Shown here: one piece after another, positions 10,146-20,100 of the stretch
Layout: each line of letters opens with the position of its first letter
Position numbering within the stretch: position 1 is the first letter of the stretch
Assembly: GCF_918378365.1 (NCBI RefSeq)
Contig: NZ_OU912926.1
Location: 1,426,001-1,490,000, forward strand
Reading direction: 5' to 3'
Length of the DNA: 64,000 nucleotides
From: Candidatus Nitrotoga arctica
GTDB taxonomy: Bacteria; Pseudomonadota; Gammaproteobacteria; Burkholderiales; Gallionellaceae
Position numbers and translations under genes: made by a program
Notes under the pieces: generated by a model
The model's database searches: none
Seen by the model: only the letters and a program-made list of their open reading frames with translations
Told to the model about the DNA's origin: nothing

Positions 10146-11981
10146 TTAGTTTTCATGATGCTGCAGCCATTGCTCCAGCATCATCAACACCCAAATCATA
10201 ACGCCGTAATAAACTGCATGTCCTGAGCGGTGTTGTTCTATCAACGCATCAAGGTATTCTGGTTTGATATAACCGCGCCCTCGTAATGATTTCAAACTGT
10301 CGTAGGTTAGCTTTTGCAGTGGGAGGTAAGTTTGCATCCATACGCCAAAAGGTAAACCAAATCCTTGCTTGCTTTTGGTGAGAGTCTCTTGGGGCAAAAA
10401 ATCTTTGAGTGCTTCCTTGAAAAAGTATCTGAGCTTCAACCCTTTTACTTTAAGAGACGGGGGAAGTTGCGCTGCAAACGTGACAATATCCTCATCCAAC
10501 AGAGGGTAATGAACTGCTACACCCGCCAATTCACACATTCGGTTAACCTTGCGCAAATCGTTGTCAGCTAAGGTGAATTTTAAATCCAGATTAAGGAGGC
10601 GATTGATAGAGGAAGTGGAATCGGTACGGCCATATTCTGCTCGTAGCAGTTCGTTCGGTTCTTGGTGATTCACTTGAGCCAGAAAGTCAGCAGTGAATAT
10701 CTCGCTCGGCGAGGCGCGATGTAAAAAATTATAAGTTTCCAACCGATCTGGTAATGGGATTTGAGCTTGCGCGATGTAGCTTTTTAACTTTCTCAATAAT
10801 GGGATATGTTCTATGCCCGGCATGCCAGACATAACAGGCTCCAATATGCTACGTCGTAGCATTGCAGGTACAAGAGAATAAGCTTCGAATATTTTTTGTT
10901 TGGCATAGCGCGCGTTTCCGCCAAAAATTTCGTCCCCGCCGTCCCCCGCCAGCATCAGCCGGATGCCTTGCTCTTTGGCTAATTTGGCACAACAATAGGT
11001 AGGAACTGCCGATGCATTTCCAAAGGGCTCGTCGTAGGCTTTGGCAATCAGCGGGATCGTATCAACGACATCTTGTGCCGTAACATAGTATTCGTGAGCA
11101 TGGGTGCCAAAATGCTTGCTCGTAATCCGTGCAAACTCCATTTCATCGTAGCCTTCGGCTGCAAATCCAATAGAAAAAGTATCTGCCGGTTTAGTAGATG
11201 ACTGGGCGAGTACTCCTGCGATAGTCGAGCTGTCCGTACCACCACTTAAAAAGGCACCGACTTGTTCATCAGTTACCGATCTTCTCAGAGCCGTTTGCAG
11301 CAATTTTTGGAGACTTTCCTTGCGTTGTATAAAGTGGCTTTGCCCCGAATCAGCATATTGCAGGTGCCAATAAAAGTTCGTTTCCACTTTCCCATTTTGG
11401 AATAGCGCAGACTGCCCGGGCAGTAGCTTGCGTACATTTTTATATATACTTCCAGGAGAAGGAACTGAATGAAAAAATAAATAATTAAAGATCGATTGCG
11501 GATCAATCACTCGCTCCATATTAGGATGAGCGACCACTCCATTCGTGCTGGTCGCAAAAATAAAATGGTTGCATGGTGCGGCATAGCAAATGGAGTAAAT
11601 ACCCAATCGATCAATGGCGACAAGAGCCGTACCTTCCTGTGCATTAATAATGGCAACGCAAAAAGCTCCATGCATATCCTCAAGAAATGTTTTTCCTGAT
11701 CGAGAGTAGGCTTTAGCTACTGCAGCCGCTGAAGTTTTCTCTTGCGCAAGTTCATTTAATTCATCGTTTCCCCAATATACATTGCCGACAATAACTATCT
11801 TAAGCAAGCCTTCTTCATGGCAACTTGCTTGGTCAATTTTTGACCAAGCTGCTATTCCCTCACAAGAGCCATAAAGCGCCTGCATCGAATCGCTTTTTTC
11901 GTCAGTCATAGCATCTACCATGGCATCGGTTATTTCTTTAGCAAGCATACAATCCTCCTTGCCCCCGAACCAACCACACAT
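10146..11981 (-). CDS. asnB: Glutamine-hydrolysing asparagine synthetase
   Basis: 611-aa enzyme that makes asparagine from aspartate, ATP and glutamine. The N-terminal class II glutaminase domain begins MCGWFGG, its Cys being the nucleophile after Met removal; the synthetase domain has the PP-loop FLSGGTDSSTIAG and LMLAGDGGDEIFGG. Start choice matters: an ATG three codons upstream (11990) has the better AAGGAG (5 bases away), but only the ATG at 11981 puts Cys directly after Met. Amidotransferases of this type also occur in exopolysaccharide loci, so amidation of a sugar or peptide is possible. The gene stands alone, with large non-coding flanks. Confidence 0.93.
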   Translation of the reverse strand: MCGWFGGKEDCMLAKEITDAMVDAMTDEKSDSMQALYGSCEGIAAWSKIDQASCHEEGLLKIVIVGNVYWGNDELNELAQEKTSAAAVAKAYSRSGKTFLEDMHGAFCVAIINAQEGTALVAIDRLGIYSICYAAPCNHFIFATSTNGVVAHPNMERVIDPQSIFNYLFFHSVPSPGSIYKNVRKLLPGQSALFQNGKVETNFYWHLQYADSGQSHFIQRKESLQKLLQTALRRSVTDEQVGAFLSGGTDSSTIAGVLAQSSTKPADTFSIGFAAEGYDEMEFARITSKHFGTHAHEYYVTAQDVVDTIPLIAKAYDEPFGNASAVPTYCCAKLAKEQGIRLMLAGDGGDEIFGGNARYAKQKIFEAYSLVPAMLRRSILEPVMSGMPGIEHIPLLRKLKSYIAQAQIPLPDRLETYNFLHRASPSEIFTADFLAQVNHQEPNELLRAEYGRTDSTSSINRLLNLDLKFTLADNDLRKVNRMCELAGVAVHYPLLDEDIVTFAAQLPPSLKVKGLKLRYFFKEALKDFLPQETLTKSKQGFGLPFGVWMQTYLPLQKLTYDSLKSLRGRGYIKPEYLDALIEQHRSGHAVYYGVMIWVLMMLEQWLQHHEN

Positions 11982-12422
11982 TCCCTTCATGCAATCTCCT
12001 TGTTAGTTCTCAATGGAGCAACTTTAATTAAACCTTTGGCATTGCCGGAGGTCATTCAATTTGATAAATCTGCTTATTACATTGATCTCATTACATTTCC
12101 TTGATGAGGATGGAATCTTAGATTGATCGATGTAATAACTATGCATTCCTCATTAATGTAATGATGTTGTTACTTATACTTGCTACCATATTACTTTATA
12201 ACATTTAATCGGCTTTATGTGATTTGTAGTGGATAACTCTTAGGTAAGTGCAAGATGAGCAAAAGAGATAGTCATCTAAAAGTTGGTTCGTCCTGAGCAG
12301 ATGCGGCCATATGTTAAGGTACTCACCATGCTGGTTATTATGTCTAAAATGGCGATGAGGTTTTTGTTCATGACTTGACGCCCATTCCAGCTAATCAACT
12401 GTATGAATGATTTTTGGTGGTT
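11982..12422. other. AT-rich upstream region of asnB
   Basis: About 440 bases with no ORF. It should hold the asnB promoter. An inverted repeat (ttacattgatc around 12075 and gatcgatgtaa around 12127, one mismatch) is visible; its role is unknown. The right edge abuts the insertion sequence direct repeat. Confidence 0.45.
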
Positions 12423-12432
12423 AATAAATATT
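12423..12432. repeat. Left target-site direct repeat of IS element
   Basis: The 10 bases aataaatatt are identical to those at 13386-13395, directly outside the two inverted repeats of the IS1595-like element, as expected for a target-site duplication. Confidence 0.75.
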
Positions 12433-13385
12433 ATGCCTCTGAACCATTTTCAGTTTTAATTGACAAACTATTTGTAATCAAATAGATAAATAGTTGACTT
12501 ATGAATACGACGGAAGTGAACCTGCTGGACTGGCAGAAACGGTACGGAACGGAAGAAGCCTGCGCTCAAGCGCTGGCGCAACAACGCTGGTCGGAAGGAT
12601 TCCGTTGTCCGCAATGTAGAATGGCTATGCCCTCACCACGCGCCACAGTTACGAATGCTCCCAATGTCATTACCAAGCTTCGCTCACGGCTGGGACGCTG
12701 TTTCACTCCACCAACCTTTCCCTGACCAAGTGGTTCTGGGCAATCTATCTGAGTTCATCGGACAAGGGTATCTCCACCATGCGGCTTTCCAAACAAATCG
12801 GTATATCTTGGATCACCGTCAGCCGGATACTGCGCAAGATACGTATTGCCATGGGGCATCTTGCAGCCTCTATCGGCTGCAAGATCTGATCGAGATTGAC
12901 GATGCTCTGGTAGGTGGCAGACGCAGTGGAAAGCGGGGCGCGGCGCTGAAGGAAAATCTCCGGTGCTGGTGGCGGTTGAGAACCGGGGTCAGCGTGCCGG
13001 TTATATCGCCATGCAAAAGGTCTCCGCTGTGACAAAGAAGTCGGTGGCGAAGTTTGTGCAACACCCCCTCCCGCCTGGCCAACCAGTGCGCAATGATGCG
13101 CTGGCTTCGTTGGTGGAGATCGGCAAGACCCAGCACCATACCGCACGGGTGACCCCGCCCGACAAAGCCGGAGAATGGCTGCCCTGGGTGCATATCGCCA
13201 TCGGCAACCTCAAGGCGTTTCTGCTGGGAACCTATCACGGGGTATCGTCCAAGTATCTGCAAGAGTATTTCAATGAGTTCTGTTATCGATTCAATTGACG
13301 TGCGTGGGAAGCAGAATTGCCATTACACCTCCTCAACGCTTGCCTTACGCATACTCAGGTTAAACTGAAAATGGTTTAGAGGCAT
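12433..13385 (+). mobile_element. Degenerate IS1595-family insertion sequence with intact ends
   Basis: A 953-bp element. The left inverted repeat begins atgcctctgaaccatttt at 12433 and the right one (complement, ending at 13385) reads atgcctctaaaccatttt, matching over about 23 bases with one or two differences. Both ends are flanked by the same 10-bp direct repeat. The single internal gene is a frameshifted transposase, so the element cannot move by itself, though its ends could be used in trans. Confidence 0.85.
12501..13298 (+). pseudogene. IS1595-family transposase, frameshifted
   Basis: Pieces of one transposase are spread over three frames. The first carries LLDWQKRYGTEEACAQALAQ and the zinc-ribbon start FRCPQC; after a shift at about 12620 the chain continues with SYECSQCHYQASLTAG, then TKWFWAIYLSSSDKGIS; another frame gives LIEIDDALVGGRRSGKRG, the first catalytic Asp region; the last covers GEWLPWVHIAIGNLKAF and YLQEYFNEFCYRFN to a stop at 13298. 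At least two frameshifts separate the parts. The order is that of ISXO2-like DDE transposases of the IS1595 family. It differs from the intact transposase at 14165-15118, so the two elements are different IS types. Confidence 0.88.
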
Positions 13386-13395
13386 AATAAATATT
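13386..13395. repeat. Right target-site direct repeat of IS element
   Basis: An identical copy of the 10 bases at 12423-12432 immediately outside the right inverted repeat. Confidence 0.75.
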
Positions 13396-13495
13396 GAATT
13401 AAGTACGGTATCGCACTGTCCGAGTTTAATATTTCGCGCAGTATTCACGTGCGGATATTACCGTCATATTGGTAATCAATTTCCAGGAGATTTTT

Positions 13496-13591
13496 ATGAA
13501 CAAAGATGATGACAAGGATATGGAAGTAAAAGGAAAGCTTCAGAAGAACATTGGTAAAGCCCAAGTTGGTTTTGGTGATCTTAAGGAATGA
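13496..13591 (+). CDS. Very short CsbD-like protein
   Basis: 31-codon ORF starting MNKDDDKDMEVKGKLQKN and ending VGFGDLKE. The core VKGKLQKNIGKAQVGFGD matches the second half of CsbD-family stress proteins (usually 55-70 aa); the first conserved block is missing. AGGAGA lies 5 bases before the ATG, and the gene precedes the PRC-barrel gene, another family often found with CsbD in stress-responsive operons. It could be a functional mini-CsbD or the remnant of a deletion. No frameshift is needed to read it. Confidence 0.6.
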   Translation: MNKDDDKDMEVKGKLQKNIGKAQVGFGDLKE

Positions 13592-13702
13592 TCTAAAGAA
13601 AAACAACTGAAGCGAATATGGTGCAGAATGCATTAACAATATTAAATGTGCGAATGCACAGCAAACATTTCTTAAACAAAAAATTTCTACTGGAGATAAA
13701 TT

Positions 13703-14074
13703 ATGAGTTATGAAAATAATGATACTGATGAGATAAACAAAAACAGTGGTAATAGGCTTGGCCCCCAATTAATGGGGGTAAATACGCTTATTGGAAATGA
13801 TGTCTATAATCAAATAGAAGAAGATCTGGGTGACATCAAGGAAATAATGCTGGACATGGAGAGCGGTAAAATCGTTTATGCAGTTTTGTCCTATGGCGGT
13901 ATTCTCGGCATCGGAGAAAAACTTTTCGCAGTGCCATGGGGTGCGTTGACACTAGATACGCCGAATAAGCGTTTCATACTTAATGTAGAGAAAGATCAAC
14001 TCGAGAATGCGCCGGGATTCGATAAGGATAATTGGCCCAATGTGGCGGATCCAGCTTGGAAAAATCAAGTTTAG
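13703..14074 (+). CDS. PRC-barrel domain protein
   Basis: 123-aa small cytoplasmic protein. After a polar N-terminus comes a PRC-barrel: LMGVNTLIGNDVYNQ, then EDLGDIKEIMLDMESGKIVY, FAVPWGALTL and KRFILNVEKDQLENAPGF. PRC-barrels occur in RimM, photosynthetic reaction-centre subunit H and many small stress proteins; the function of stand-alone versions is unknown. GGAG lies 7 bases before the ATG. It sits about 110 bases after the CsbD-like ORF and may be cotranscribed with it. An inverted repeat follows the stop. Confidence 0.85.
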   Translation: MSYENNDTDEINKNSGNRLGPQLMGVNTLIGNDVYNQIEEDLGDIKEIMLDMESGKIVYAVLSYGGILGIGEKLFAVPWGALTLDTPNKRFILNVEKDQLENAPGFDKDNWPNVADPAWKNQV

Positions 14075-14087
14075 CAATCTGGACTTG

Positions 14088-14125
14088 ATCTGACAGACAC
14101 CCTAAAAATTCGGTAACTGTCAGAT
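14088..14125. repeat. Inverted repeat after the PRC-barrel gene
   Basis: Arms atctgacag (14088-14096) and ctgtcagat (14117-14125) are perfect complements around a 20-base loop; a second overlapping dyad gtcaga/tctgac follows. It may end the upstream transcript or belong to the outer boundary of the adjacent insertion sequence. Confidence 0.55.
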
Positions 14126-14140
14126 TAAGTCTGACCTAGT

Positions 14141-15222
14141 GCAACTACACATTAACTTACCTGATTAGCCACAATGTTCAGCCGCGCGTATGAGGCGCTC
14201 AGGATAGGGCGAAGTGACGGATGATGCTCGAAGCAGTCTGAACAGAATGACAGACAGGTCGAAGCGGCGGTTGAATCGATATTGAAACTCGGCGAGATCA
14301 CGATGGGCGTACTTGGAGAAATCGAACGCATGGTAGGTTCCAGAGAACGTCGTCTTCAGATTGCCTAAGAGGGTATTGACCGCGCGAAATTGCTCCAGCT
14401 TTACGCAGGCAGTACCGCCGCCGGTGACGGTGCGCTCGTGAGTGGCTCCAGATTCTGTGACGGCTCGGAAGCACCCCAATCCATCGGAAATGACATTAAC
14501 CGACGCGCACAGCGATTTCTTCGCCCACTGGGCAATCGCGTCTTTGGTAAATTTCAGCCTGGTCAGGCAAACGAACAGCGGATGGCCAGTTTCAGTGGTC
14601 TGCACCGCAGCGATGAAGGGCACCTTGTTCTCCGAGCCCCGGCCGCTCTTGCCGCCGGGCAACTCCCCACCCAGATAAGCGTCGTCGATCTCAACGCGAC
14701 CGTCGAGCTGGCGCGATTCTTCCCGCACCGTCATGACTTGCATCAGCTTGTGTTTCAACAGCCAGGCGGTCTTGTAGCGTACCCCCAAATGACGTTTGAG
14801 TTCCAGCGCCAATATGCTGTTCTTCGATTGACTCAACAGATGCATACCCAAAAACCAGTGGGTCAGGGGCAGCTTCGTGGCGTGGAAAATCGTCCCGCAG
14901 ATTGCAGTGGTCTGTTCTCGGCACATCGAACACTGCCAGTAATGCAGTCCCTTGCGCTCGAAGGTGCTATGGTGCGTACCGCCGCACTTCGGACAAACAA
15001 ACCCGGCAGGCCAGCGCGAAGCAACCAATGCTGCGTGGCATTTATCCTCCGTTCCGTAATTTTCCATGAATCCAGTCATCGACAGACCTTTTTGAAACTG
15101 AATCTTGTTGATCCCCATCGCGCACTCCTCTTGTCGGTATGCGCTTATTATCCGCCTCTACAGGCTCACCAGATGAGCCTGCTGAGTTTCGTGGCTAATC
15201 AGGTTAACTTTTGTGGTTGGGA
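14141..15222 (-). mobile_element. IS1595-family insertion sequence, apparently intact
   Basis: The transposase gene is bracketed by inverted ends. The best match is acctgattagccac at 14159-14172 against gtggctaatcaggt at 15191-15204, with a weaker outer extension to about 14141 and 15222. I could not find a clear target-site duplication, so the outer limits are approximate. Confidence 0.7.
14165..15118 (-). CDS. IS1595-family transposase
   Basis: 317-aa DDE transposase. An N-terminal zinc ribbon (CPKCGG then CSMC) is followed by the ISXO2-like catalytic domain: VEIDDAYLGGELPGGKSGRG with the first Asp, VISDGLGCF with the second, then TLLGNLKTTFSGTYHAF and the C-terminal EFQYRFNRRFDL. It reads through with no frameshift or stop, so it may be active. 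Translation could also start at the downstream Met of MTGFMENYG. It is only distantly similar to the broken transposase 1 kb away. Confidence 0.92.
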   Translation of the reverse strand: MGINKIQFQKGLSMTGFMENYGTEDKCHAALVASRWPAGFVCPKCGGTHHSTFERKGLHYWQCSMCREQTTAICGTIFHATKLPLTHWFLGMHLLSQSKNSILALELKRHLGVRYKTAWLLKHKLMQVMTVREESRQLDGRVEIDDAYLGGELPGGKSGRGSENKVPFIAAVQTTETGHPLFVCLTRLKFTKDAIAQWAKKSLCASVNVISDGLGCFRAVTESGATHERTVTGGGTACVKLEQFRAVNTLLGNLKTTFSGTYHAFDFSKYAHRDLAEFQYRFNRRFDLSVILFRLLRASSVTSPYPERLIRAAEHCG

Positions 15223-15887
15223 TCTTGAATCCGGCCTACATTAAATTTCACCGCCGTGCTTCTTCCATGTCGATCACTAGGCATGCATTGCATCAAGATC
15301 CCTTCTGAATTTTAGCCGTTCAAACTTATTTCTCGTTGGAAATTCAAATCACTTTCAATCTTCCCGTGTTGGACATTGCACCGTGCTGAAAATTCCAACT
15401 GTATAAGTTCAAGAAACGACGCTGCAAATTCTGTTATCTACCCCGTATCGGCGGCCAATCCGAAAGCAATGGCAAGCGGGGTTGCAATAGCATATGTTGC
15501 CCATGGCGGCATGATTAAATTTGAACTGTAAAAAATTGTGTAGGTGCTCCCAGGGGTGAAACAATTTGTTACAAATTTTTCCTTAAAATGAATATTTTTC
15601 TTACAGTTCAAGCATATTCTCTATTTTCTCAATGTTATATAATAAAAATATTAACTAGGTGATTCATACAATAAGCAGATATTAATCTATATCAAAAGCT
15701 TTCAACAAAGGTTGGCAGCCAGAGGGATTGAAATATACACATGGCATGCTGGCCTGAATATTCGTCGAAACAAGTATCCTGTTAACCCAAGCACATACGT
15801 CATTTAAATTGGCACGTTGAAAGTCTTGCTGTTGAATTTATAGTAAAGATAACCAAAAATTGCATCAAATTAACGGTAGGAAACTGA
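15223..15887. other. Non-coding stretch between IS element and RND operon
   Basis: 665 bases that contain the PepSY-gene relic at 15374-15497 and otherwise no ORF. The AT-rich 15540-15880 part should contain the efflux operon promoter; I could not place it with confidence. Confidence 0.5.
15374..15497 (+). pseudogene. Relic of a PepSY-type membrane protein gene
   Basis: This non-coding segment is clearly related to 34172-34290 inside the intact PepSY-like gene. Shared blocks are gtgctgaaaat, aagttcaagaaacgac, ctgcaaattc and gaaagcaatggcaagc, in the same order and nearly the same spacing, with substitutions and stops between them. It is a decayed second copy of the middle of that gene, left next to the insertion sequence. 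Confidence 0.75.
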
Positions 15888-17192
15888 ATGAAGAATAAAG
15901 CCATTTGGATTACGGTCGGGGTTTTAGTGATCGTCGGAGTACTTGCGACCTTTTTATTATATGGGAAGCAGGAAAAGCAAACGCTAACGGAAACGCCGCC
16001 AATGGGACGTGGTGGCAGGGATGGTGCAAACCGACCCGTGCCGGTGACAGTTGCAATCGCCCGGACAGGTGACATCGATGTGATGATTAACGCATTGGGC
16101 ACTGTTACCGCACGCAACACTGTAACGGTTAAGCCACGCGTCGACGGCCAGCTTGTTCGAGTTGCTTTCCGTGAAGGTCAAGTCGTGAAGATTGGAGATT
16201 TACTTGCAGAAATTGACCCGCGCTCTTTCCAGTCGCAACTTGATCAAGCGAACGGACAGTTAATGCGGGATCAGGCGTTACTTGCCAATGCGCGGCTTGA
16301 TCAGGCTCGTTATCGCGGCTTGTTGGCGAAGGACTCTATCGCGAAGCAACAGGTCGACGCGCAGGAAGCGCTGGTAAGACAATATGAGGGAGGGGTGAAA
16401 ACGGATAGAGCTCTGGTGGATAACGCTAAATTACAGCTTGCTTTTACTCGCGTTACGGCACCGATTGCCGGCCGTCTTGGGCTGCGTTTGGTTGACACCG
16501 GTAACATGGTTCGCGTTACGGATACGGGTGGTTTGGTGGTTATTACTCAGACCCAGCCGATTACTGTTATTTTCTCAATTCCTTCGGACAATCTTGCTGT
16601 AGTGATAAGCAAACTTCAGGATAATCAACAGCTGACAGTCGAAGCTTGGGATCGTGATGATAAAAATAAGTTGGCGATCGGTACGTTGCTGACAATTGAC
16701 AATCAGATTGATGCAACAACGGGAACTGTCAAGCTTAAGGCCGAATTCACCAATTCTGACAATGCTCTTTTCCCGAATCAATTTGTCAATGTTCACTTGC
16801 GCATCGAAACTCGTCATGGAGTTACTGTAATTCCGACTTCAGCATCCCAGCGTGGCACACAGGGAACTTTTTTCTATGTGGTAGATGAGAGCAAAACAGT
16901 GAGCATGCGACCTGTCGTGCTCGGACCAATTTCGGGCAATATTGTGGCGGTCGAGAAGGGTTTGGTTCCTGGCGAGAAAGTAGTAATCGACGGTGCGGAC
17001 AAGCTGCGTCCGGGCGCAAAAGTGGAGATAAATTTCCCTGGTGAGAAGGGTGGAGAAAGCAAAGGCCCTCCTCGAGGTGATAGGTCTCGAGGTAATAGGC
17101 CTCAAGGTGAGAGGCCTCAAGGTGAGAGGCCTCAAGGTGAGAGGCGCCAAAATGGGCGCAATCCCCCGGCTGAGAGCAAAGGCGGGGTATGA
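15888..17192 (+). CDS. mdtA: RND efflux periplasmic adaptor subunit (MdtA-like)
   Basis: 434-aa membrane-fusion protein. An N-terminal membrane anchor (about residues 5-25) leads into the lipoyl/barrel-sandwich half motif [20 protein letters not shown], a coiled-coil hairpin at about 110-180, and a beta-barrel domain with [19 protein letters not shown]. It should link the inner-membrane RND transporters encoded next to the outer-membrane channel. Its stop overlaps the next start (ATGA). Unusual feature: the C-terminus carries a Gly/Arg/Pro-rich tail including tandem pentapeptides (PQGER) coded by a 15-bp repeat. Substrate class (drugs, bile-like compounds, metals) cannot be read from the sequence; MdtABC homology favours organic compounds. 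Confidence 0.9.
   Translation: MKNKAIWITVGVLVIVGVLATFLLYGKQEKQTLTETPPMGRGGRDGANRPVPVTVAIARTGDIDVMINALGTVTARNTVTVKPRVDGQLVRVAFREGQVVKIGDLLAEIDPRSFQSQLDQANGQLMRDQALLANARLDQARYRGLLAKDSIAKQQVDAQEALVRQYEGGVKTDRALVDNAKLQLAFTRVTAPIAGRLGLRLVDTGNMVRVTDTGGLVVITQTQPITVIFSIPSDNLAVVISKLQDNQQLTVEAWDRDDKNKLAIGTLLTIDNQIDATTGTVKLKAEFTNSDNALFPNQFVNVHLRIETRHGVTVIPTSASQRGTQGTFFYVVDESKTVSMRPVVLGPISGNIVAVEKGLVPGEKVVIDGADKLRPGAKVEINFPGEKGGESKGPPRGDRSRGNRPQGERPQGERPQGERRQNGRNPPAESKGGV
17070..17144 (+). repeat. 15-bp tandem repeat in mdtA, five units
   Basis: Five consecutive 15-bp units: the first two are variants (cctcgaggtgatagg, tctcgaggtaatagg) and the last three are identical (cctcaaggtgagagg). They encode [10 protein letters not shown] and three PQGER. 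Identical third-to-fifth units suggest recent copy-number change. Confidence 0.9.
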
Positions 17193-20100
17193 ACCCTTCA
17201 CGTCTGTTTATTATCCGGCCAGTTGCAACATCACTGCTAATGGTCGCCATCCTGTTGTCAGGAATGCTGGCCTACCGGTTATTGCCAGTTTCAGCTTTGC
17301 CGGAGGTTGATTACCCGACTATTCAGGTGACTACTTTTTATCCCGGTGCCAGCCCGGACGTCACAACATCCTCAATTACCGCTCCATTGGAGCGTCAATT
17401 CGGTCAAATGCCCGGTCTGAACCAGATGTCTTCCAGCAGTTCAGGCGGTGCCTCAGTCATTACCCTGCAGTTCGGACTCGATCTCAGTCTTGATGTTGCC
17501 GAACAAGGAGTGCAGGCAGCGATTAACGCGGCTACTTCTTTCCTGCCTACTGATTTACCGATGCCGCCGATTTACAGCAAGGTCAATCCCGCTGATGCGC
17601 CTATCGTTACGCTGGCGATTACGTCCGCAACGCTGCCGCTGCCGAAAGTGCAAGACTTGGTAGATACGCGCCTGGCGCAGAAACTTTCGCAGCTTCCTGG
17701 CGTTGGCCTGGTTAGTATTGGTGGCGGTCAACGGCCTGCGGTTCGTATTCAGGCCAATCCAAAATCACTTGCTGCAAATGGTCTAAACCTCGACGATATT
17801 CGCATTGCTATCGGAAATGCCAATGTAAACATTGCGAAAGGAAGTTTTGATGGCGCGGCACGGGCTTCAACCCTGGACGCCAACGATCAACTCAAATCAG
17901 CCGAAGAATACCGAAATCTTATTATCGCTTGGCGCAATGGTGCCCCGATTCGTTTAAGTGATATTGCCGACACCATTGATGGAGCCGAGAACACACATCT
18001 TGCTGCTTGGGCTGACCAAACTCGGGCTGTGATCCTAAATGTTCGGCGTCAACCTGGGGCCAATGTCATCGAAACGGTGGATCGCATCCAGAAGCTGTTG
18101 CCGCAACTGCAAGCTACATTACCTGGATCTATCAATGTCAAGGTTCTCACCGACCGAACTACTACGATTCGTGCCTCGGTGGAAGATGTCCGTTTCGAGT
18201 TGATGCTTTCTGTCGTACTGGTGGTGATGGTCATCTTTCTGTTTTTACGTAACGTGTACGCCACCATCATCCCCGGCATTGCCGTGCCACTGTCGCTTAT
18301 CGGCACTTTTGGGGTGATGTATCTGGCGGGTTTCAGCATCAATAACTTAACGCTGATGGCGTTAACTATTGCTACCGGATTCGTGGTGGATGACGCAATT
18401 GTAATGATCGAGAATATCACGCGTTATATTGAGGCTGGTGATTCGCCCTTGCAAGCGGCGCTCAAGGGCGCTGAGCAAATAAGTTTTACCATTATTTCGT
18501 TGACCTTTTCGCTAATCGCTGTGCTGATTCCGCTGCTGTTCATGGGAGATGTAGTCGGCCGGCTGTTCCGCGAATTCGCTATCACATTGGCGGTGGCGAT
18601 TCTGATTTCTGCCGTTGTATCGCTTACCCTCACGCCGATGATGTGTGCCAAATTGTTGCGACATATACCTGCTGCCGAGCAAGGTTGGTTTTACCGCAAG
18701 AGTGGCGTTTTTTTCGATAGGGTGATTGCGCGTTATGGGGTCATGCTCAACTGGGTGCTTGACCGTCAGTTAGCTACGTTGCTGGTAGCGGGAGCCACAT
18801 TGGTTCTTACCGTACTGCTCTATATGTTCGTGCCTAAAGGTTTTTTCCCGGTGCAGGACACTGGAGTGATTCAAGGTATGACCCAAGCCCCTCAGTCTGT
18901 TTCTTTCGCGGCGATGGCCGAACGACAACAGGCACTCGCTCAGGTTGTGCTGAAAGATCCTGCGGTGGAGAGCTTGTCGTCATTTATCGGCGTTGATGGC
19001 ACTAATGCCACGTTAAACAGTGGTCGCATGCTGATTAACCTCAAACCAAAGAGCGCTCGCAACACTGACGCCACTGGTGTGATTCGTCGCCTGCAACACA
19101 GTCTGGCACAGGTGCAGGGAATAGAGATGTACATGCAACCGGTGCAGGATCTAACTATTGAGACGCGGGTAAGTAGTACTCAATACCAGTTCAGTGTCGA
19201 AGATGCCAATCCGGCCGAGCTAGCCGAATGGGCGCCCAAATTGTTGGAGCGTCTGCGTAAATTGCCGGAACTGATTGATGTGAACAGTGATGTTCAGGAC
19301 CAAGGCTTACAGGCTTATGTCGAGATCGACCGCGATACCGCTGGCCGACTTGGTATTACGCCTGCGGCAATAGATAACACGCTATACAATGCCTTTGGCC
19401 AACGACTTATCTCAACCATATTCACCCAATCCAGCTTGTATCGCGTAGTGCTGGAAGTTAAGCCTGAATTTCAGCGAGGGCCGGAGGCTCTGAATGGAAT
19501 TTACATCGTATCGCTTAATGGTAGTCAGGTGCCGTTATCGTCGATTGCTCGTATTTCAGAACGTGCGACACCTCTGTCTATCAACCATATTGATCAGTTT
19601 CCCGCCGCCACTATTTCTTTTAACTTGGCGCCTGGCGCTTCGTTGGGTAACGCAGTGAAGGCTATCCGTGCTGCGGAACAAGAAATTGGACTACCTGTCA
19701 GCGTTCAAACCAGTTTTCAGGGAGCTGCTCTGGCGTTCCAAGCTTCTCTGAGCAACATGTTGCTACTGATTCTTGCGGCAATTATTACAATGTATATTGT
19801 TCTGGGGATACTCTATGAGAGTTATATTCACCCAGTCACCATTCTATCCACCCTTCCTTCCGCTGGCGTGGGGGCATTATTAGCACTGTTGCTGTCGCGC
19901 ACCGACCTTGGAGTAATCGGTATCATCGGTATCATTTTACTAATTGGTATCGTTAAGAAAAATGCCATTATGATGATCGACTTCGCACTGGATGCAGAGC
20001 GTAACCATGGTAAAACACCACGTGAGGCAATCTATGAAGCTTGCCTGTTACGTTTTCGGCCGATTCTGATGACGACCATGTGTGCCTTGCTTGCCGCGCT

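Noticed and set aside
12745..13262. Long minus-strand ORFs over the broken IS element
   Set aside because: They are shadows of the transposase remnant, which explains the sequence on the plus strand.
15810..15832. A sigma-54-like pattern (tggcacg then ttgct) before the RND operon
   Set aside because: The GG and GC dinucleotides are 15 bases apart instead of 10, so RpoN could not recognise both.
17070..17144. Possible CRISPR-like array
   Set aside because: The units are contiguous 15-mers without spacers and lie in frame within a coding sequence.
16822..17250. Minus-strand ORFs with repeated peptide units opposite mdtA
   Set aside because: They are the antisense of the 15-bp tandem repeat in a well-supported gene and resemble no protein family.
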